A DNA stretch of 64,000 nucleotides from Neocallimastix lanati (nom. inval.) (taxonomy: Eukaryota; Neocallimastigomycota; Neocallimastigomycetes; Neocallimastigales; Neocallimastigaceae), in contig JACVTC010000097.1 of NCBI GenBank assembly GCA_016946835.1, positions 65,001 to 129,000 on the forward strand. Direction: 5' to 3'. The position numbers and the translations under genes are program-made. Each line of letters starts with the position of its first letter. Position 1 is the stretch's first letter. Below the pieces are notes generated by a model, which saw only the letters and a list, made by a program, of their open reading frames with translations, was not told the DNA's origin and made no database searches. Of the stretch, positions 47,967 through 59,099 are shown in pieces.

Positions 47967-48751
47967 TGTAAAGATATCTTTATATCTTTAATAAATTTAT
48001 GTAATTCATTATTACATTAATTTATGTATGAAATTTTTTCCACGATATCTTGAATAAAATTATGTAATTTACATTAATTTATGAATTAAAGCATATTTCA
48101 ATAAATTTATGTAAACGAAAAATCATACATCAAATTTACGTACATGAATTAAATACTTTAAATAATTGTTTCTCCTTAAATTAATAATTGAAATTTAAAA
48201 TTATAAATTAGAACTTAAATTATTTAAATTTATATTTATTAAATATGAAATTAAATAATTTAGTCACAAAAAATTCGCCAAATCTGTTATTGTTAAATTT
48301 TTATTTATTTAAGTAGTATAGTTTAATATTATTAATAGTTTTTAGTTTAATTTTAAATTAGTTAAAATATTTAAATAGTTATAATAAAAAATAGTTATAA
48401 TAAAAAATAGTTATAATAAAAAATAGTTAATTAGAAAATTATACTATAATTAGTTTTAGTTTAAATATTTTATTATTTTATAAAATTAATTATTATTAAT
48501 ATTTAAATTGAATATATGTAAATTAAATTAATTTAATATATTAGAATATAATTAAGAAAAAATATAAATATTGTAAATTTTCTTTAATTGAAAAAATGTA
48601 ATTGTTATTTTTTATTATTTGATAGTTCATAACATAATAAGAACTATTTAATAAAAGATTTTTAATAAACCAAATATTTTTAATAAAAAGAATTTATTTA
48701 ATATAGTGTTTTTGTATTATTATAATCTGTTTTATCATAAAACACTTTATA
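47967..48751. repeat. Solo LTR inserted in copia-2 (TGTAAAGAT family)
   Basis: A 785-bp segment beginning TGTAAAGATATC and ending CACTTTATA, flanked by the direct repeat TACTA (47962-47966 and 48752-48756). Gag-leader coding sequence of copia-2 lies on both sides. It contains a small tandem repeat (AATAGTTATAATAAAA, about four units near 48370-48430). It shares its start, a terminal hairpin and an ATAATCTGTTTT block near the end with 54215-54970 and 60126-60758. Confidence 0.75.
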
Positions 48752-49289
48752 TACTATTTCTTCTTCTTGGCATTTTTGTTTTTTTTATTTATCTTATTAT
48801 AATAAATAAATAATAAGTAAATTAATTTAATTTTAAAATGATTTAATATTTATAAATTTATGATATTTTTTTTTTATATCGAATAGAAAAATGAATTTGA
48901 GCGAATAAAAAAATATTTATTTATAGCGAGAAAATTGAAAATTATAAGTTATAAAAATAAATTTTCGTATATAGTTATTAGGAAAATTGAAAATTATAAC
49001 AATAAATTTTCCTATATTGTTATTAATGAATTATAATAATATAATAATTTCCTATTTTTTTTAAAAAATTGTAAATTTTAAGTAATAATATTTTTGAACA
49101 TGGATTTATTTTTTATTTTTAGGTTGTTTAAATTATTTTTATATTTAATTTTAGTAAGTTGCAAAAAAAAAATGTTTATAATTTAATTTTAATTTTAACT
49201 TAATTTTAATTTAATTTATTTTGATTTTGATGTAAATTTAAATTTATTTTAGTGTAAAGTAATTTTATATTATTTATAGTTTTAAAATT

Positions 49290-49740
49290 TTTATGGTTAT
49301 TTGTAAAATTGATGAATCCCCAAAAAATTTTATCTATAATCTAACCATTTTAACAGTTTATTCGTAAGAGTCAATCATTAATTATTAATGGTGTTTTTAT
49401 AATGTTGATTATAAGTTATGATTTATATTATTCAGTAAATATAGATATCCCCTTTTTTATTATTGTATTATTTATTATATGTTTCAGGCTGAAATACACC
49501 ATTTTATTTTCTTGGTGTATTGTTTTATATTATATACCTGACTTTCATTAATACTCTTTCATAAATATTTTTATTATTTGTTTCTTTAAATAATACATTT
49601 TTAATTTCTTCATTTATAAACACATATTTATTCATTTTTTTATATGTATCTTGTATCTAGTTTCAGCTTTATATTTAGCTGACTTTAGTGTTTTATATTT
49701 TCAGCTTTATATTTAACTGATATCAGTATTTGTTTATAAC
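49290..49740. repeat. About 450-bp repeat, copy 1 (in copia-2 leader)
   Basis: Closely similar to 52200-52660 in the same orientation (shared blocks TTATATTATTCAGTAAATAT, CTTTCATTAATACTCTTTCA, CTAGTTTCAGCTTTATAT). It could be a solo LTR of another family or leader sequence; no target duplication was found. Confidence 0.65.
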
Positions 49741-50206
49741 ACATTTTTAATAATATTCATGCTTTGATTTTTATAGATTATTATTTATTACAATAAATAT
49801 GGGGAAAATCTATATTTACTGCTAATGATACTATTATAAAAATTGTGTATATGTGTGAAAGAGGTAATAATTAAATATATATGTGAATAGTTTAATATAT
49901 ATCTCAAATAGAAAATATTTATATTATTTAATATTAATTAGATAAATTAATAAATTAGTATATTTAAACATTATTATATTTAATAAATTTAGTAGCTATT
50001 AAATGATAAATAAAATACTTAACTTTGTATTATTAGTATAGGTGTATATATATTTATTAAATATGTGTTGGACATTTTTCTTGTTATTGAGTATGATTAG
50101 CATAAATATATCAAATGTTTTATTTAGTTAGAATAAAATTATATTATTAAGTAATTAATATTTATAATGGTTTACTTAACTTCTTGAGTCGATGAGACTC
50201 TTAATC

Positions 50207-50366
50207 TGTTAAAATACTTAATACTATTTTATTAAAAAATAAAGGAGATTTTTTTTTTTTTTTTTTGGTAATGTTATTATTATAATACATAAATACATAA
50301 TATTTATAATACATAAAACTTTATTTATTGTACAATGTAATTTAAGCTTAATCTTACACTTTGACA
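50207..50366 (-). repeat. 5' LTR of copia-2
   Basis: A 160-bp copy of the 3' LTR with two substitutions. It abuts the primer-binding site GATGAGACTCTTAATC (plus strand) at 50191-50206. Confidence 0.93.
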
Positions 50367-51644
50367 TTCTGGCTATCTTTTGGCTCCGCTTTTTCCGTAG
50401 GGTTTTTATTAATTTTATTCTCCTTTAGATTTTTAGCTTTTTGCCCTTTGAACCAATCCGCCCATCTATCGTAATCTACTAAATTATTGTAGTAATCTAA
50501 TGTATATTCTATTCCTCTTTCACGGTAGAATTGTCTAATTAGATCATATACCGTATCTTTCAATTTTTGGTTATCTATAACCTGATGAATAATCTTTGTA
50601 ATCCTCGCTGTAGGTTGAATCTCCTTTATTACAGATTTGTTTTCATCTTCTTGCATTTGTGCCATGTAGATATTTTCACCTTCACATTCATCTAGTGAAT
50701 CTACATTTGGTAATCCTGGCCTTTTGCCGTCGATCTTGTAAACTTTTGGCTGTTTATCATGAACGTTAATCTTCCTATATATGAGGTGTCTATCTATGAA
50801 CCTTGAACCCAATATAATTGTTCTCGGCATAGCCTCGGCTACCCTACATCTTGTGTTAAAGTCATACCATTTGACTTTACCAGTACGTTTTTCGACCAGC
50901 TTTACTTTTATTTGGAACTCTTCCGTTTCTTGTGGTATCTGCAATTTACCAGCAGCAGTAGTAAATGTTAAAAGAGGGTCTTTTATCTTGAATTCCAACT
51001 CCTTAGCTAACTGCGGATGGATCATGCTGATCTGTGATCCGACAGCACATTTAAATCTTGGAGCCCCTCTTTGGTACGAAGGTTGTTTATCTTAGCTTCA
51101 GGCACAAATTCTTCGTAATCAGACCCATCTTGCATCAGGAATGCTGTCTTAGGAATTGGATTATTGCTGCTTGTATGGGAGTCCTTGTAATAATTTTTCC
51201 TATTGCTTGGTCTCGTACCAACATCTTTACCACTACTGTGATTGTTATCTCTTTTCTTTTTTATCGTAGTTTTTTTGTCTGGTAGACTTTCTTTTACTAA
51301 AATCTCTTTTATCGCTTCGGCGAATGTCGCTGTTCCTCCTTCTCTTGGCTTCTATATCCATGGAGGGTCTTCGCAGGTCCATCATTTTCCTAACAGGACC
51401 ATGATGGTAATCTTCCTTTCGAGGTTATACTCGTATCTCTCCAAGTAATCGTTCTTGTAATCTGCGGGGAAAAGTATCACATCTTAAACACGTAACATAA
51501 TCTTCTAATTTTTGTTTCTCAGCAGCATGGTCATAAAAAAGCTTCCCGAACCAAAGGTCTTACATGTTGTACCACCAGTAATAATCTTTTGGTTTCATCT
51601 GAAAGCTGAAGTATTCTGCTTAGTCTATTGAACTCCGAGAGGTT

Positions 51645-52080
51645 ATTATTACTAAATGGTAATATGCTATCATTGTTTATAATGAAATTGAAAAAATCGT
51701 AAAAAGGTTTTTTTATTAAAAATTCTATCAAAATAATTTAAACAAAAGAGTAAAATCCTCAAATGAATTGGTTTTTGCTGTATCGTAGTATTTATAAAGA
51801 TATTCCACCTTTCTATAATATTTTTTGTCTAAGTATTCTAAATAAAAATTTCTTGGAATTTCTATTTTAATTTTTTCAGAATTAATTATATGATTAAAAT
51901 TTCTTTTTGAAATACCTTTTCCATTCTTATAAATTAAGAAAAATTTCAATAGTGTTTGCGTCAAATACATAATTTTCTAAACACATTTTGATATACTTAA
52001 ATTCAAAATTACTGAGACGTTCAATTTCAAATTTTTTTAAGGAAAATCCATTTTTTAATAAAAAATTAAATAGCTAAAAA
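51645..52080 (-). pseudogene. Fragment of a host ankyrin-type protein embedded between gypsy-B gag pieces
   Basis: Minus-strand frames read LLKNGFSLKKFEIERLSNFE, IYKNGKGISKRNFNHIINSE, RNFYLEYLDKKYYRKVEYLY and FYDFFNFIINNDSILPFSNN. The style (alternating helical segments, FEIERL, NYKNGKGISKR) is that of the large divergent ankyrin proteins common in anaerobic fungi, although no classical repeat is complete. Stops and a phase change separate the pieces, so it is not functional. At about 51645 it passes directly into gypsy gag sequence in the same direction. The family assignment is from memory of such proteins and is tentative. Confidence 0.42.
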
Positions 52081-52199
52081 ATATTATTATTTTATTTAAA
52101 GCCTTATTTTTTTTTTTAAATACAAGTACTAATATAGTTACTAGTATGTAACAAAAAAATAAACTATATTATAAATATTCAAAAAAAAAATGAAAAAAA

Positions 52200-52660
52200 A
52201 ATTTATGATATTTGTAAAATTAGTGAATTCCATAAAAATTTTTATTTTTAACCTAACCATTTTAATAGTTTATTCGTATAAGTCAATTATTAATTATTGA
52301 TAATGTTTTTATTTTGTTAATTATAAATTGTAGTTTATATTATTCAGTAAATATAGATATTCCCTTTTTATTATTGTATTTTTTATGGTATGTTTCATGT
52401 TAAAATACACCACTTTATTTTCTTGGTGAATTGTTTTTATTTATACCTAACTTTCATTAATACTCTTTCATATATATTATTATTCTTTACTTCTTTAAAT
52501 GATATATTTTGAATTCCTTCATTTATAAACACGTGTTTATTTATTTTTTTTATATGTATCATGTGTCTAGTTTCAGCTTTATATATAACTGAATTTAGTA
52601 TTTTACTTTCAGCTATACCATTAGCTGACATTGGTATTTTATAATTTCAGTTTTATTTTT
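52200..52660. repeat. About 450-bp repeat, copy 2
   Basis: Second copy of the repeat at 49290-49740. Its minus strand is open for 64 codons (residues ETRHMIHIKKINKHVFINEG), but the other copy is not open there, so I do not call a gene. Confidence 0.65.
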
Positions 52661-52860
52661 AGCTGCTTATTTCCATTTTCCCTAGGCTATCTACATTTGC
52701 AGGAATTCTTCCACCTTACGAAGTTCAATCATACAGACATGACTTCAAATCTCATCTTCTGCCACTCTTTTCTCAAATTCACCAAATTATTTGTCCAAAT
52801 CTCTATTAATGTAATGAATTGGAGGTTAATTCCACTAGGTTGTTATAGGAATTAATAATA

Positions 52861-54214
52861 AATAAAATGATAAGAATATTTATTTAAAACTTAAGATCAT
52901 ACACTTATTTTAATTACTATACTTTATTTAAAAATATTGTTTTTATTTATTTACTATTTAAATTATTTTATTTATTATTATTTGTTTTTAATATTGACTC
53001 AAAGAGTAAAAATAAAAATAATATTTAATATACTCATAAAAACTAATCTAATTATTACATGATTGGTTAAATTATTAAAACACAAAATATTTAATTATTT
53101 TAAATAAATGATTATGTTATTATGAACTAAGTAAATTACTATTATAATTAAATGAATGTACTTTTATGAATTAGATAAATTTTATTCAATGAATGAAAAT
53201 TATTAATAGATAAATTATTTTCAGGAAAGAATAAAAGTAATTTTCAAATTACTGACAATCAATACAATAGTACAAGCATGTACTATTTAATCACATTAGT
53301 AAATATAACGATTGTATAAGATAAGTTTAATGCAACTAATATAACAAATAAAAGACTAAACAAAGACTTACAAGTGGATTTAGAATTAAAATTCACTAAT
53401 AGATCAAATGAAATTTAATTTTGTTATTGACAAAAATTATTTTAATTCGATTTTAATTACAAAAATAAATATAAGAAACATTAAATAATTAGAAACCAAA
53501 GGGTTTGGACTCATTTATTAAAGACAATTTAAAATAATTTAATCCTTAAGAAATTGAAAAAATATATAGAAGAAAAATAGCGATAACTCGACAAAAAAAG
53601 GAAACATTACATTGATATTCTCCCTAAAATTATATTCATTAGAAAATTACAACTGTGAACTACAATATATGTTATATTCAACCTCATTGGACAACTAGGA
53701 GACGAGATATTGGAATTTAAAGAAAATTTAATTATAAAAATAATTTAATTATTTTTAAATAAGACCCTAAATATTAATTATTAAATTATATAGATTAAAT
53801 CTTTAACTTGAATTTGTATTTCTAATTTTTATAAAAAAATATTAATAATTCAAAAATACTGAATTAGTAATTAGTAATAGTGTATGATATTTTAAATAAG
53901 TTTATAAGTTTTATATATTTTATTATAATATAATTTACTCAATATTTATCCAAAAGATTCTAAGGAATTCTTTATAATTCTAAAGATTTCCAAAAGAGAC
54001 TTTTAATTAGCTTATTAGTTTAATTCATTATATTTTTATTTTATTTTATATTAATTAATTATTAAATTTGTTTTATTAATAAATTGTTTTATGAATAATT
54101 ATATAGTTATTTCATAAAAAGATTCTTATCAATATTATTTTATTATTATATTTTATATAGTTTATATACATGTATTAATATATTAAGATTAAAATATATT
54201 ATTTAATTATATTG
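52861..54214. other. AT-rich region without recognisable genes
   Basis: There is no protein-like frame on either strand. The sequence is less repetitive than the microsatellite zones and may be decayed LTR or leader sequence, but no ends or target duplications can be shown. Confidence 0.5.
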
Positions 54215-54970
54215 TGTAAAGATTTAATAAAATCTTTAATAATTAATTATATAATAATTAATTAATTTAATAAAATTATATAAATTTATGATTTACGTAT
54301 ATGAAAATTAATTATAAATTTATGTAAACTAAGCTTTTCATAAAGGAATTATTATTATTTAAATATATTTGGATAATAAATTTAATTTAAATAATTTATT
54401 TAGTTAATTTTAGTTTATTTAATTTAGTTATTTTATTTAACTTAGTTAATTTAGTTTAAGATACTTTAAAATTAATTTCGGAATAGTTTTAAATAGTTAA
54501 AATTAGTTTAAATAATTTATAAAAATAGTTTTAAATTGTAAATATATAAACATTAGTATTAATAATATTTATATAATAAATAAATAAATAATAAATGAGT
54601 TCTAATTGAATTTTATTATTATTATAATATATAATTTTAAAGTTTACTGAATTAATTATTGTTTAGTTTTAGTTAATTATTATTTAATAAAATTGCTGAA
54701 AATTATTTTGTTTATAAATAAATAGTAATATGTGTAAATTAAATAGGAATGATATATTATAATGTAATCTTGAAAAAATATAAATATATGAAAAATTCAT
54801 TATTTAAATCCATGTATTAGTTATTGACTATCAAATAGTTAATAACAATAAGAGATTTATTTTTAAAATTAATAAAAGATTATTTATTAAAAAAAGAATT
54901 TTTTATTTCGTGTTTTAAACTGTTTTGTGTATTTTGTTATTTGTAATCTGTTTCTTCTAAACTCTTTACA
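54215..54970. repeat. LTR of the TGTAAAGAT family, probably solo
   Basis: Starts TGTAAAGATTTAATAAAATC with a terminal AAAGATT/AATCTTT hairpin and ends GTAATCTGTTTC...CTCTTTACA, matching the ends of the LTRs at 47967 and 60126. No clear 5-bp target duplication flanks it. Its relation to gypsy-C, which begins 650 bp downstream, is unclear. Confidence 0.6.
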
Positions 54971-55017
54971 ATATCTAATACCTTTTAAACGAAAAGAAAC
55001 ACATTTCAAATAATAAA

Positions 55018-55112
55018 ATCTTCTACTGATTTAGGACACTACTTTCTACTGATTTAGGACTCTACTTTCTATTGATTTAGTACTCTACTTTCTACTGATT
55101 TAGGACTCTACA
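55018..55112. repeat. Tandem repeat, 23-bp unit, four copies
   Basis: The unit TCTACTGATTTAGGACTCTA (plus CTT) is repeated head to tail four times with one or two changes per copy and no spacers. A related CTGATTTTGGGCTCT follows at about 55165. Confidence 0.85.
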
Positions 55113-55350
55113 GTTTTGACTTTTAATTGTAGATTTTTATTGCTCTTAAGCATTGTTAACCTTTACTGATTTTGGGCTCTTATTATTGTTGCTCCTGCTA
55201 TTCAGTTTGAAATTTTAATAATAGTTATATTATTCAATGTTTTCCTCGTTTACTCGTCCGACACCTTTTCAAGTGGATAGAGTCTGAACGACTTTACGAT
55301 GTTAAATATAGAAATATTAATAACTTGTATAATTAATAATAAGAGATCAA

Positions 55351-55400
<50 letters not shown>

Positions 55401-55615
55401 TATAAAACAAATAATTGTTAATTAAATATCAGTAAATGAACATTCCACATATTTACTTTGGATAAATATTGTAAATTATTTCTAACAAATAATCATATAC
55501 TAATTTAAAGCAAATCATTTAGGTGTTTATATAAATTAATTATTAACATCACTTTAACATTAACAATCTGGAAGAACTAAATCGCATATTTCAAAACCTT
55601 AATCTTGATGATAAC
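55113..55615. other. Leader-like region before gypsy-C
   Basis: It holds moderately GC-richer sequence to 55300, a (TA)n run at 55340-55400, then AT-rich sequence. It could be the gypsy-C leader, but no primer-binding site or LTR end is certain. Confidence 0.4.
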
Positions 55616-58480
55616 ATGGAGGGTCAACAACCAAACCAACTACCGATTCCTCCTGTTACTCAACTGAAAATTATAAACGATCCACCGTTATTTTCTGGAT
55701 CTACCAAGGATCTTGATGGTTTTTTAACTCGAGTGGAATTGGCAATTGAGGTGAATCCTCATAGATTCCCCGATGATAGGAGAAGAGTAATTTTTGTAAT
55801 CTCCTTTTTAACGGAAAAAGCTTTAAATTGGGCTTCATGCCTTAGAAGGAATAACAATCCTGTCTTAAGAAATTATGGAAATTTTATTGCTGAACTTCGT
55901 AGAAATTTCGGAGACCCTGATGTAGAAGCTGTTGTTGCTAACGGAAAATTGTGTAACATACGCAGTTTAAATATGGACATGTTGTAGAGTATATCTCCGA
56001 GTTCCAAAAAATAAGCCAATACTCCGACTTTAATGAACCGGCCAAGATATACATGTTCATAAAAGGTCTCCATTATAAGATGAGAGAAAAACTTGCTATT
56101 GTTAATCCAAACCCAGACAATTTGGAAAACCTATTTAGAGAAGTCGTAACGATTGAAAATCTAACAAAAAGAAACGATCTTAGAGAATATTACCTTACTC
56201 ATCAAGACAGACGGAACTACAACCAAAATGACCCCATGGATGTTGATCTTTACCGAATTAAAAAGGGTCAAACTGCTACTAGATACTTTCCCTCTCACAG
56301 AAAAAATTACAATGAACAAAATAACCCTTTTAGGGAAGAACGAAAAAGAAAGGGCTTATGCTTCGTTTGTGGTAAGGCTGGGCATTTACAGTTTAATTGC
56401 CCTAACACGAAAAGACCAAAAAATATAAAACTCATCAATAGAGCATCTGATACAGAAGCAGCTTCAACTTCTTCCTCTGCGCCGACTTCTTCTGTCAGAA
56501 GAATTAAAAGATTTGTGAAAATGGAAATGTTTACAGAATTCTTGATATTGTTGAAAAAGAAAATATGTTCTTTAAAGGTAAAACAAATATCCTTGATTTC
56601 TACATTAAAACTAACAATTCCGAAGAAACTAAAGTGAAGGTTCTTATCGACTCAGGTTCTGACATTAACTGCATGTATCCTGAATTTGCTAGGGTTAATA
56701 AAATCAATTTGATCAATGCTGATAATTCCTTTAAAGTTGCTGGTCTTGGTTATGGTTTATCTACTGTTAAGAGAATGAAAGTAAAATGTATCCTCCGTTT
56801 TAAGAATCACTTGGAAGTTATTCAATTATACGCCCTTCGTATCCCCAATGTAGATATCATTTTAGGTTTTCTTTGGATTGAAAAACACTGCCCAATTAAC
56901 TACCTCGATCCAAAGAAAATCAGTTTTAGCTCGGGATTTTTTGCAAGACATTGCAATGTGGGTAAAAGAAATAGAAAAAATAGAAAGAGATCGAAGAGGA
57001 CTTCTATTAAAGGTAAAGAACCAATGAAAGAACCAACGAAGGAACTAATGAAAGAATCTATTAACAAAGCTGAAGAAGCTTACCATAAGTTCAAGCATAC
57101 TTTAGAAGAAGAATCTGATTCTGACTCAATTGATGAAGTCACTATCAGAGGACGTTGTACTCGTATAAAAACATGTTGTGAAACACCAGAAAATATTTTT
57201 TATACTAATAATTTTATTTTTAGCTATGACCGTGATATTAAAGATTCTTTTATGTTTGACAGTGATGATGATATTTTTGTATTTAGTGATAGTAATAATA
57301 TCGATTTAGATAAATTACCTAATATTTGTAAAATTAATAATTCATGTAATAATTTAAACTTCAGTAGGAATTAAAATTGTAATAACAATAAAAATAATTT
57401 TAATAAAGATGAAAGTAATGAAAAGTATATTAACAAAAAGTGTACTTTAAAAGATTTGTGTTATATTTGTAAATGTTTAAATATTAGTAATTTTAAAAAT
57501 GACTTTAATCAAAAAGTTATAGGAGTACCTCCCATTTATAAAGAATGAGGTTTTTAACGAAAAGAATTGTGATGTACTTCCCCACATCGTGAATGCGATT
57601 GCGAAATAAGACTAAAAGATAATTCTAATCTATTTTATGGCCATATTTATCCTATTTATCCTTTAACGGAGGCCGAAAGAGATGAATTAAAGAAATACAT
57701 TAAAGAAAATTTAGAAAAAGGTTTCATTAGAAAATCTAGGTCTTCTGCTGGGGCACCTGTATTATTTGTTAAAAAGAAAGATGGTTCATTAAGATTATGT
57801 GTTGATTATAGAAAGCTAAATGAAATGACCATCCATAACTCTTATCCTCTTCCTTTAATAAACGAATTGATAGACAGAGTAAAAGGCTCTAAATACTTTA
57901 CTAAGTTAGATTTAAAGTCCGCCTACAACTTGGTAAGAATTAAAGAAGAAGATGAATATAAAACTGCCTTCCGTATTCGTTATGGACATTTTGAATACTC
58001 AGTTATGCCTTTTGAATTAAAAAATGCCCCTGCATAAATGATGTCCTTAATGATTATTTGGATAAATTTGTTATTTCGTATATCGATGATATTTTGATTT
58101 ACTCTAACACTTTAGATGAGCATCATCAGCATGTTAAGAAAAATGCTTAAAAAATTATTAGAAAATAATTTATATGTTAAACTTGAAAAATGTGAATATG
58201 ACGTTACAGAAACCGCTTTTCTTGGATACATTTTATCCAAAGATGGTCTAAAAGTTGACCTTGAAAAGATTAAAGTTATCCTGGATTGGCCTGTATCTAC
58301 AACCGTAAAAGAAGTACAATCATTTATTGGTCTATGTAACTATTATAGAATATTTATCAAAGAATTTGCTGTTATTGCACGACCTTTACATAAACTTACT
58401 AGGAAAAATGTTCCATTCGTCTGGGGCTCTGATCAATAATTGGCTCTATAATAAATTAAAAGAACTTTTTACTTTTAGTT
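55616..58480 (+). mobile_element. Gypsy-C: Ty3/gypsy element, 5' two-thirds
   Basis: Plus-strand gag (from Met at 55616; LFSGSTKDLDGFLTRVE, a retrotransposon gag fold) with a CCHC knuckle (CFVCGKAGHLQFNC, about 56.36 kb), protease (VLIDSGSDINCMYP, about 56.64 kb), an acidic linker, and reverse transcriptase ([54 protein letters not shown]; 57.6-58.4 kb). Similarity ends just after the RNase H start. RNase H proper, integrase and LTRs are not found. About five to six breaks are present. It is better preserved than gypsy-A, -B and -D, hence probably of intermediate age. Confidence 0.85.
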
Positions 58481-59099
58481 CAGTATAAAAAGGAATTGAA
58501 ATTCCATTCTTTAAACCTTTGTAAGATTATTAAGCCATTAATCTAAATAATCTTAACTTAACTTAATCAATAACGTTAATATTAATTATAACAATAATAA
58601 TTCTTAATATTAATCAAAGTAAATTTTATTACTAAAAATATATTAAATAAAGTTCTAATAAAACATAAATCTTAAAGATTGAATTCTTAATTATAAAACT
58701 TTATGTGTGTCATTAAATTTTTAATTTAATTAGTTGTTATAATTAATACAAATATCATGACCTGACCAATATAACCAAAATTTGAAAATCTTTATGCAAC
58801 TTAAACAGTAACCTTTCTCTTAAACCAAATATTTATTGTAATAATTTATGTTAATAGTAATGCTAGTGCGTTACTGTTACAAGTATAATTATTTTTATAT
58901 ATGTATATAAATGAATGATTAGTAAATTAATTAACATGATTTACTAATCATTTAATTAACTAACTATAACTATATAACTAATAATAGAATAAACTATAAA
59001 ATATAATAAAATTTAATGTACGAAATTGAGTTAAAATTTTATTTGATTAGCTAGAAATTGCTAACTGTTTATAGATACATTAGGTAACCAAAAGACCAT
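58481..59099. other. AT-rich spacer between gypsy-C and gypsy-D
   Basis: No coding sequence. It contains a perfect 14-bp inverted repeat (AATGATTAGTAAAT / ATTTACTAATCATT, 58914-58927 and 58939-58952, 11-bp loop). It may be a decayed LTR, but no ends are certain. Confidence 0.5.

Larger units (their letters stand above)
43560..50366 (-). mobile_element. Copia-2: Ty1/copia element inserted in gypsy-B
   Basis: A minus-strand element with LTRs of 161 and 160 bp and a TTCTG target duplication (43555-43559 and 50367-50371). The LTRs differ by two substitutions and one base in a T-run, so the insertion is young but older than copia-1. Parts in element order are gag (with a CCHC knuckle, CFYCKKYGHYSYEC), protease (IIDSGASIHIT), GAG-pre-integrase (HRRFGHFN, CRICTKSK), a partial integrase, and a long reverse transcriptase-RNase H region (43.8-45.8 kb; YVDDILLTG, YSDADYARD, AEYYSLSECS). 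A GAGGGGGAG polypurine tract and the tRNA-Lys(CUU) primer site are present. It has a handful of breaks and a solo LTR inserted in the gag leader. Confidence 0.92.
42095..52860 (-). mobile_element. Gypsy-B: old Ty3/gypsy element split by later insertions
   Basis: Minus-strand pieces of one Ty3/gypsy-like element appear in order: gag N-part (52.68-52.86 kb), further gag (about 51.06-51.65 kb), protease region (50.37-51.03 kb, TTAAGKLQIP and the conserved LGSRFIDRH), and reverse-transcriptase region (42.1-42.72 kb, with the KVGLEKLL...GEIID segment also present in gypsy-D). The spaces are filled by a solo LTR (42724-43517), copia-2 (43560-50366), and, within gag, a repeat unit and a host-like ankyrin fragment. 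Flanking gypsy sequence is continuous across the first two. Many breaks are present; it is the oldest layer of this nest. Confidence 0.75.

Noticed and set aside
52437-52631. 64-codon minus-strand frame as a gene
   Set aside because: It lies within a 450-bp repeat whose other copy does not keep the frame open.
55018-55112. CRISPR-like array
   Set aside because: Direct repeats follow one another without unique spacers, and the context is a eukaryotic retroelement leader.
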